A stretch of 64,000 nt of DNA from Isosphaeraceae bacterium (GTDB taxonomy: Bacteria; Planctomycetota; Planctomycetia; Isosphaerales; Isosphaeraceae). Below are positions 60,011 through 64,000 of this stretch, in pieces. The first letter of the stretch is position 1, and each line of letters starts with the position of its first letter. The notes beneath the pieces are model-generated. The model saw only the letters and a list, made by a program, of their open reading frames with translations. It did not search any database and had not been told where the DNA came from. Location of the stretch: the NCBI GenBank assembly GCA_026004735.1, contig BPJS01000001.1, positions 3,669,641 to 3,733,640 on the forward strand, given 5' to 3'. The position numbers and the translations under genes were made by a program.

Positions 60011-60123
60011 CCATCCCTCCCCGTCCCACTCCGCCCGTTCTGCAACTCCTCAGCCATAATAGTATGCCGTTCACTCCTCATTCCTCCCCCTGCACGCTCT
60101 CCCCGACCCAGGGTCTCCCCCTC

Positions 60124-60762
60124 ATGCCGGCTCGCTACGTCTACGACCACCCGCGGCCAGCCCTGACCGTCGACCTCGCCCTCTTCGCCTTCGACGGCCA
60201 CCACCTGCGCCTGCTTCTGATCCGCCGTAAATCCGAACCCTTCGCCGGCGACTGGGCCTTGCCCGGCGGCTTCGTCAATATCGACGAGGAACTCCACGAC
60301 GCCGCCCTCCGCGAGCTGGCCGAGGAAACCGGCATCCGCCGCGTCGCCGCCCTCCATCAGATCGGAACCTTCGCCGCTGTCGACCGCGACCCTCGCGGCC
60401 GCACCATCAGCGTCGCCTTTGCCGCCGTCTGCCGATGGCCCGTCAACCCCCACGCCGGCGACGACGCCGCCCTCGCCGCCTGGGTCCCCGTCGACCAGAT
60501 CCACCACCTCGCCTTCGACCACGACCAGATCCTCGCCCAGGCCCGGGCATGGCTCCACCAGGCCGTCCTCGACGGACCCGCCGGCCTGGCGCTCCTTCCG
60601 ACCTCATTCGACCTGGCCTTGGTCCGCCAGCTCTTTCACGCCGTCGGGATCTCATCCCGCCGTGCTCTGCCCTGGACCGAACGCCTGATCGCCTCCGGCG
60701 CCCTCCGCCGCCACCCCAACCAGCCCGGAACCCTCCGCTCTGCCTCCAACCTCTCCGCCTGA
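60124..60762 (+). CDS. Nudix hydrolase with C-terminal winged-helix-like domain
   Basis: A 212-residue protein. The N-terminal Nudix domain has a complete box from G49 to I71: G49-x5-E55-x7-R63-E64-L65-x-E67-E68-x-G70-I71. It opens PRPALTVDLALFAFDGHHLR and LLLIRRKSEPFAGDWALPGG, like ADP-ribose pyrophosphatases and the NrtR group. The C-terminal 70 residues (LFHAVGISSRRALPWTERLI) resemble a winged helix, as in NrtR regulators of NAD metabolism. With an intact Nudix box it is probably a hydrolase, possibly with a regulatory side role. The ATG at 60124 is typical for the family. Confidence 0.88.
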   Translation: MPARYVYDHPRPALTVDLALFAFDGHHLRLLLIRRKSEPFAGDWALPGGFVNIDEELHDAALRELAEETGIRRVAALHQIGTFAAVDRDPRGRTISVAFAAVCRWPVNPHAGDDAALAAWVPVDQIHHLAFDHDQILAQARAWLHQAVLDGPAGLALLPTSFDLALVRQLFHAVGISSRRALPWTERLIASGALRRHPNQPGTLRSASNLSA

Positions 60763-60818
60763 CTCTTCCCCTCCCAGACCGACTCTTCCTTCCCCACCAC
60801 CTATCACTTCGACTTCGC

Positions 60819-61313
60819 TCACGCCCCTCCCAGATCGGCTTCGCACAAGATCTCAAAGCCCTTATCCCGCAAGGTCGCCGACGCCGCCTCAATATTGTCC
60901 ACATGCAACGCCAGCGCCGACCGCCCCAGCGGATGCACAATCAGTGGATAGGCATAGTGAATATTGATCTCCGCCTGCAACAACCCCGAGCAAATCTCAA
61001 CCAGCGACTGCGGCCCATGCGGCAGCTCCACGACCACCAGATCGTTCTCCGCGAAGGGCAGCTCGGCCAGTTCCAGTAACTCCCGACCCTGCTCCGGATG
61101 ACTCAGCACCAGCCGCACAATGCAACAATCCGCCGCGTCCGCGATCGACAATCCCACAATCTTCACCTTCGAACCGTGGAACGACCGCACCAGCTCTAGC
61201 AACTGCCCGACCCGATTCTCCAAAAACACCGAAAATTGCGTAATCGAAGGCCAGTTCCGACCCTCGAGCGTCTCAAATTCCAGCTCGCTGCCGCCACCCT
61301 CGCCCAGACTCAT
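60819..61313 (-). CDS. ACT-domain protein (tandem ACT)
   Basis: A 164-residue protein with two ACT-like units: TQFSVFLENRVGQLLELVRS at about 25-90 and DLVVVELPHGPQSLVEICSG, then LLQAEINIHYAYPLIVHPLG, at about 90-160. Tandem ACT proteins bind amino acids and regulate enzymes, or stand alone as sensors. No catalytic domain is attached, so it is probably a regulator of amino-acid metabolism; the ligand is unknown. GGGAGG lies close before the ATG and a promoter is proposed at 61369-61398. Confidence 0.88.
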   Translation of the reverse strand: MSLGEGGGSELEFETLEGRNWPSITQFSVFLENRVGQLLELVRSFHGSKVKIVGLSIADAADCCIVRLVLSHPEQGRELLELAELPFAENDLVVVELPHGPQSLVEICSGLLQAEINIHYAYPLIVHPLGRSALALHVDNIEAASATLRDKGFEILCEADLGGA

Positions 61314-61629
61314 GCAACCTCCCGCCCCACACCAGACACCCCGTCCTGAGGCGTTTCCAACGCGTTTGAGTCTACAACTCCCTCTCCGCCACGGTCAATC
61401 AAAACCCCATACCCTGCAACGGTCTCTCCCTGGGAAGTCCGTCCTGCCTACCCGGCCGCGCAACCTCGTCGTATTCCCTCGCGCCCCCCTAAGAGATCCG
61501 ACCACCTCATCCCGCTTTCTGACCTTCACTCCCGAATCCCAGACTCTTCCACCAACCGGCCCCGGAAACGGTGCCCCAACCTACCGCGGCTCGGGCTTTC
61601 GCGGTCCCCGCCGTACTCAACGCGGCCGC
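61314..61629. other. Intergenic region between SDR and ACT genes
   Basis: About 316 bases. Its right-hand part is the leader and promoter of the ACT-domain gene; the remainder up to the end of the SDR gene shows no supported feature. Confidence 0.5.
61369..61398 (-). promoter_or_regulatory. Candidate sigma-70 promoter of ACT-domain gene
   Basis: On the minus strand TTGACC (61393-61398), 18-base spacer, TAGACT (61369-61374), leading to a leader of about 50 bases. Confidence 0.5.
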
Positions 61630-62445
61630 TCAACGGAGCCGCAACGTCCCCCTCTCCTGGTCCTGCTGATACAGCTCAAGCCTCCGCTCCAAGATCTCGG
61701 GCGTCTGGAGCGCGGGGATGACCCGCCCGCTCAAGACTCGGGGCCGCTCTCGGACCAGCCACGCCACCATCTCCGTGGCCACCGACGGAGATACTTCCTT
61801 CCCCTCGGCAAACGCTTCCCCGAATTGCGGCAGCCATCGCCTCGCCTCCCCGCTGAGCAACCGTTCCATAAACGGTGTTAGCGTCACGCCCGGATACACC
61901 GCATAAACCCCCACCTCAGTCCATTCCCGCTCCCGCGCCAGACTCTCCACCATCCGGACCAGCCCTGCCTGCCCCGCTGCGTACCAGCCCGCGTAGGCCA
62001 GCGGCCCATTGTATCCCGGCCCAACCAGCACCACGATCGATCCCTGCCCGGCTCGCAACCACTCCCCCACCGCACACGCCGTATTCGCAAATCCTCGCAG
62101 GCTCGTCTCCACGTCCGCCCAACCCGTGCTCCCCGCCACCTCCTCCAGCGGCCCCACCCCGTCCAGGACTCCAGCCGCATAGATCACTGCGTCCAGTCGG
62201 CCTGTTCCGGCCACCAGCTCAGCCACCACCCGCCGGACCGCTCCCTCATCCCGGACGTCCCCGATCCCGCTCCCGACTACCTCCACCCCCTCCTCCCCCA
62301 ACGCCGCCTGCGCCTCCTCCAACCGGACTCGATCCCGACCCATCAGCCCCACCCGCCAGCCCCCGCTCCCCAGCCGCGCCGCGACCGCTCGCCCCAGGCC
62401 CCCACTCCCCCCCACCACGAAAACCACTCGCCCGCATGGCTCCAT
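61630..62445 (-). CDS. SDR-family protein with altered catalytic site
   Basis: A 271-residue short-chain dehydrogenase/reductase. The cofactor loop is VGGSGGLG (residues 11-18) and YAAGVLDG is the NAG-like motif. At the active site, Tyr155 is in WYAAGQAG, but the Lys four positions later is Gln159, and the usual Ser is Gly142 (VLVGPGYNG). The C-terminal part keeps VYAVYPGVTLTPFMERLL, as in classical SDRs. Oxidoreductase activity is therefore doubtful; it may bind NAD(P) as a regulator. The ATG at 62445 has GGGAGG seven bases upstream. Confidence 0.82.
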   Translation of the reverse strand: MEPCGRVVFVVGGSGGLGRAVAARLGSGGWRVGLMGRDRVRLEEAQAALGEEGVEVVGSGIGDVRDEGAVRRVVAELVAGTGRLDAVIYAAGVLDGVGPLEEVAGSTGWADVETSLRGFANTACAVGEWLRAGQGSIVVLVGPGYNGPLAYAGWYAAGQAGLVRMVESLAREREWTEVGVYAVYPGVTLTPFMERLLSGEARRWLPQFGEAFAEGKEVSPSVATEMVAWLVRERPRVLSGRVIPALQTPEILERRLELYQQDQERGTLRLR

Positions 62446-62774
62446 CGCTCGCCTCCCCATCCCACCCAAGATTTCCCGCTCTCAAACCATTGTGCTCGCC
62501 CCGGACATCCCTCCCCGACCCCCGCTCCCACCATTCCGGCCGTTTCCCTCAAGGATTCGACCACGTCTCCGCCGATCTTTTCCATGATGCCCGTTCGAAT
62601 AAACGGGACGGCGGCCGCGTCTGCCACGCAACCGGCTCAACCTTTGCCTCTGCCGGCGGGTTCGTGGACAATCCGACCGCTCGAACCACTTCTCCCCCGG
62701 GAACCTCCAGGCCTGGACGTCCCGGGCATTTCCTCCGGCGTTTCTCTCTTCCCCTCCGCGAAAGGTTACGCCCA
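62446..62774. other. Divergent intergenic region with nested hairpins
   Basis: About 329 bases between the SDR gene and the last gene. It holds cccgtt/aacggg (62590-62607) and a nested structure at 62696-62726 in which cccggga pairs with tcccggg around the palindrome ccaggcctgg. The second lies about 50 bases before the last gene's ATG and could be a leader structure. Confidence 0.4.
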
Positions 62775-64000
62775 ATGTCGACTAGCTCCCGACCGGCCCG
62801 GGTCGCGGCCGCCCTGGCCCTGGGCGTGCTCCTGATCGGCCCCGCCGCCCACGCCCAATCCGACCTCACCAACATCCTCGACGCCCAACGCGACGGCTCC
62901 ATCCAGGTCCTCGTCCGAGGCCACGGGCCGGACCGCGTCCACTTCACCCTGACAAACCATTCCCCCGAACGCCTCCAGATCCTCCTGCCCCCCGGATTAG
63001 TCGCCGCCGCCGCCACCGGGCAGGGCTTCCAGAGCATGGGCCTCGGTCTTCCCACCGACCAGCCCGGCCGATTCGCCGGCCTGACCCACGCCCGCGCCGA
63101 TGCCGAGGGCTTCCGATCCGTCCCCGCCGACGCCATTCCCCCCTCCATCGCCATCGCCCCCGCCCAGACCATCGAGTTCACGGTCCCCTCGGTCTGCCTC
63201 AACTTCGGCTTGCCAACCCCGACCCCCCGCGATCAGTTCGTCCTCCTCGACGTCGCCGACTACACCCCCGACCCCCGTGCCCAAAAGGCTCTCCGCAGCC
63301 TGGCCACCCTCGGCACCAGCCACGGCGTTGCTCAGGCCGTCGCCTGGAACGTCTTCAACCACATCAGCTTCCAGCAATTGGCCAAACAGGCCAATCGGGA
63401 ACTCAATCCAGCCGAACTGAGCGTCGCCGCGCGGTTTGTCGCCGCGCTGGATGCTTCCGGCGACCACCCCCTCGTCGACCCGGCCTATTTCCGCGACGGC
63501 CGGATCCTTGTCCGCCTCAACGCCGAACCTAGCCTCGCCGCCGAAACCGCTCGCCTCCGCCGCGAACTGTCCGACCAGACTCTGCTCGGCCTGCCCGTCC
63601 AGGTCGTCGACGAACTTCAGGACGAGCAGTCGCTTCCGTCCTCGCTCCTGATCGAGCTGACGCTCGCCCCCGGCACCCGCACCGGCCAGACCCAAGCCCG
63701 CGCCCTGGTCCGGCACCACAGCGTCCTCGGCGGCTGGACCCGCCTCGAAACCCTCAACTTCACCATCCAAGGCTCTCCGGCTGTCCTCGACGGCCGCCAC
63801 GTGGCCCGCTCCCTCGATCAAGCCGTCGCTCGCTCCTTTGTCTCCATCACGCCCGCTCGCAAGGCCCCGGGCCTGGTCACCTACCGGGTCGTCAACCGTC
63901 TCCCCCTGACCGCCCACTCCCTCGTCATCCGCGCCGGCCGCTCCGACGGCGCCCCGGTCACCTCCCTCACGGCCGTCGACATCGGTCCCGGACGCTCCTC
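62775..64000 (+). CDS. Secreted hypothetical protein (3' partial)
   Basis: The first 408 codons of a gene that runs off the window. The leader (ARVAAALALGVLLIGPAAHA, cleavage near AHA-Q) indicates export. The mature N-terminus has IQVLVRGHGPDRVHFTLTNH, FTLTNHSPERLQILLPPGLV and TIEFTVPSVCLNFGLPTPTP, a beta-rich pattern seen in many planctomycete secreted proteins that resembles a DUF11-like or thioester-type beta-sandwich. No catalytic motif is visible. Function unknown. Confidence 0.8.
   Translation, partial: MSTSSRPARVAAALALGVLLIGPAAHAQSDLTNILDAQRDGSIQVLVRGHGPDRVHFTLTNHSPERLQILLPPGLVAAAATGQGFQSMGLGLPTDQPGRFAGLTHARADAEGFRSVPADAIPPSIAIAPAQTIEFTVPSVCLNFGLPTPTPRDQFVLLDVADYTPDPRAQKALRSLATLGTSHGVAQAVAWNVFNHISFQQLAKQANRELNPAELSVAARFVAALDASGDHPLVDPAYFRDGRILVRLNAEPSLAAETARLRRELSDQTLLGLPVQVVDELQDEQSLPSSLLIELTLAPGTRTGQTQARALVRHHSVLGGWTRLETLNFTIQGSPAVLDGRHVARSLDQAVARSFVSITPARKAPGLVTYRVVNRLPLTAHSLVIRAGRSDGAPVTSLTAVDIGPGRS

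Overview
The window is a very GC-rich bacterial chromosome segment, most likely from a planctomycete of the Isosphaeraceae type. This is inferred from gene content: a DUF1592 plus DUF1552 secreted module, twin-arginine (Tat) leaders on small enzymes, ThuA, Gfo/Idh and sugar-phosphate-isomerase-like proteins, DUF309 and TMEM143/DUF3754 proteins, a lysine/alanine-rich histone-H1-like peptide, and large ResB/CcsA haem-delivery proteins. No insertion sequence, prophage, CRISPR array or rRNA is visible. GC skew at third positions creates hundreds of long antisense open frames, which were discarded.

Layout. 1-240 is the tail of a UvrD-like helicase. 338-4390 (minus) is a four-gene operon for a periplasmic PaoABC/xanthine-dehydrogenase-type molybdenum hydroxylase with a Cys/His-rich 74-residue fourth product. 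4603-9392 (minus) is the DUF1592, DUF1552 and esterase operon. 9480-12219 holds a rhodanese pair protein, an MDR reductase and a small protein behind a hairpin-rich leader. 12283-15643 (minus) is pabB-pabC-nif3. 15772-20516 has a TIM-barrel isomerase-like protein, a YceH protein and a degenerate GH38-like protein. 20614-30094 is a mixed stretch of secreted, membrane and kinase-like genes. 30219-35733 is the System II cytochrome c maturation pair. 35746-37748 has DUF309 and an EboF-like phosphatase-family protein.

37916-45440 (minus) is gatC-gatA-(gap)-gatB, then an isomerase-like protein, a phosphotriesterase-like protein and an Fe-S photolyase/cryptochrome. 45610-49698 carries glmU, an exosortase-type CAAX protease and mutS2. 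49832-52276 has a HEAT lipoprotein, a glycosylasparaginase, and the H1-like gene with a decayed tandem copy. 52614-56796 is a GT2 enzyme, ruvA-ruvB and tsaC. 56750-58811 (minus) is tRNA-Asp, a pyruvoyl arginine decarboxylase and a deoxyhypusine-synthase-family protein, a likely polyamine unit. 58889-64000 has an acyl-CoA dehydrogenase, a Nudix protein, an ACT protein, an SDR lacking catalytic residues, and the start of a secreted protein.

No complete new system can be claimed. The observations most worth following are: the GH38-like protein that lost its nucleophile; the H1-like gene with a 189-bp-period remnant and identical palindromes; the molybdenum hydroxylase whose FAD subunit has lost its Fe-S ligands while its operon gained a Cys/His-rich peptide; and the structured leader at 11576-11922.
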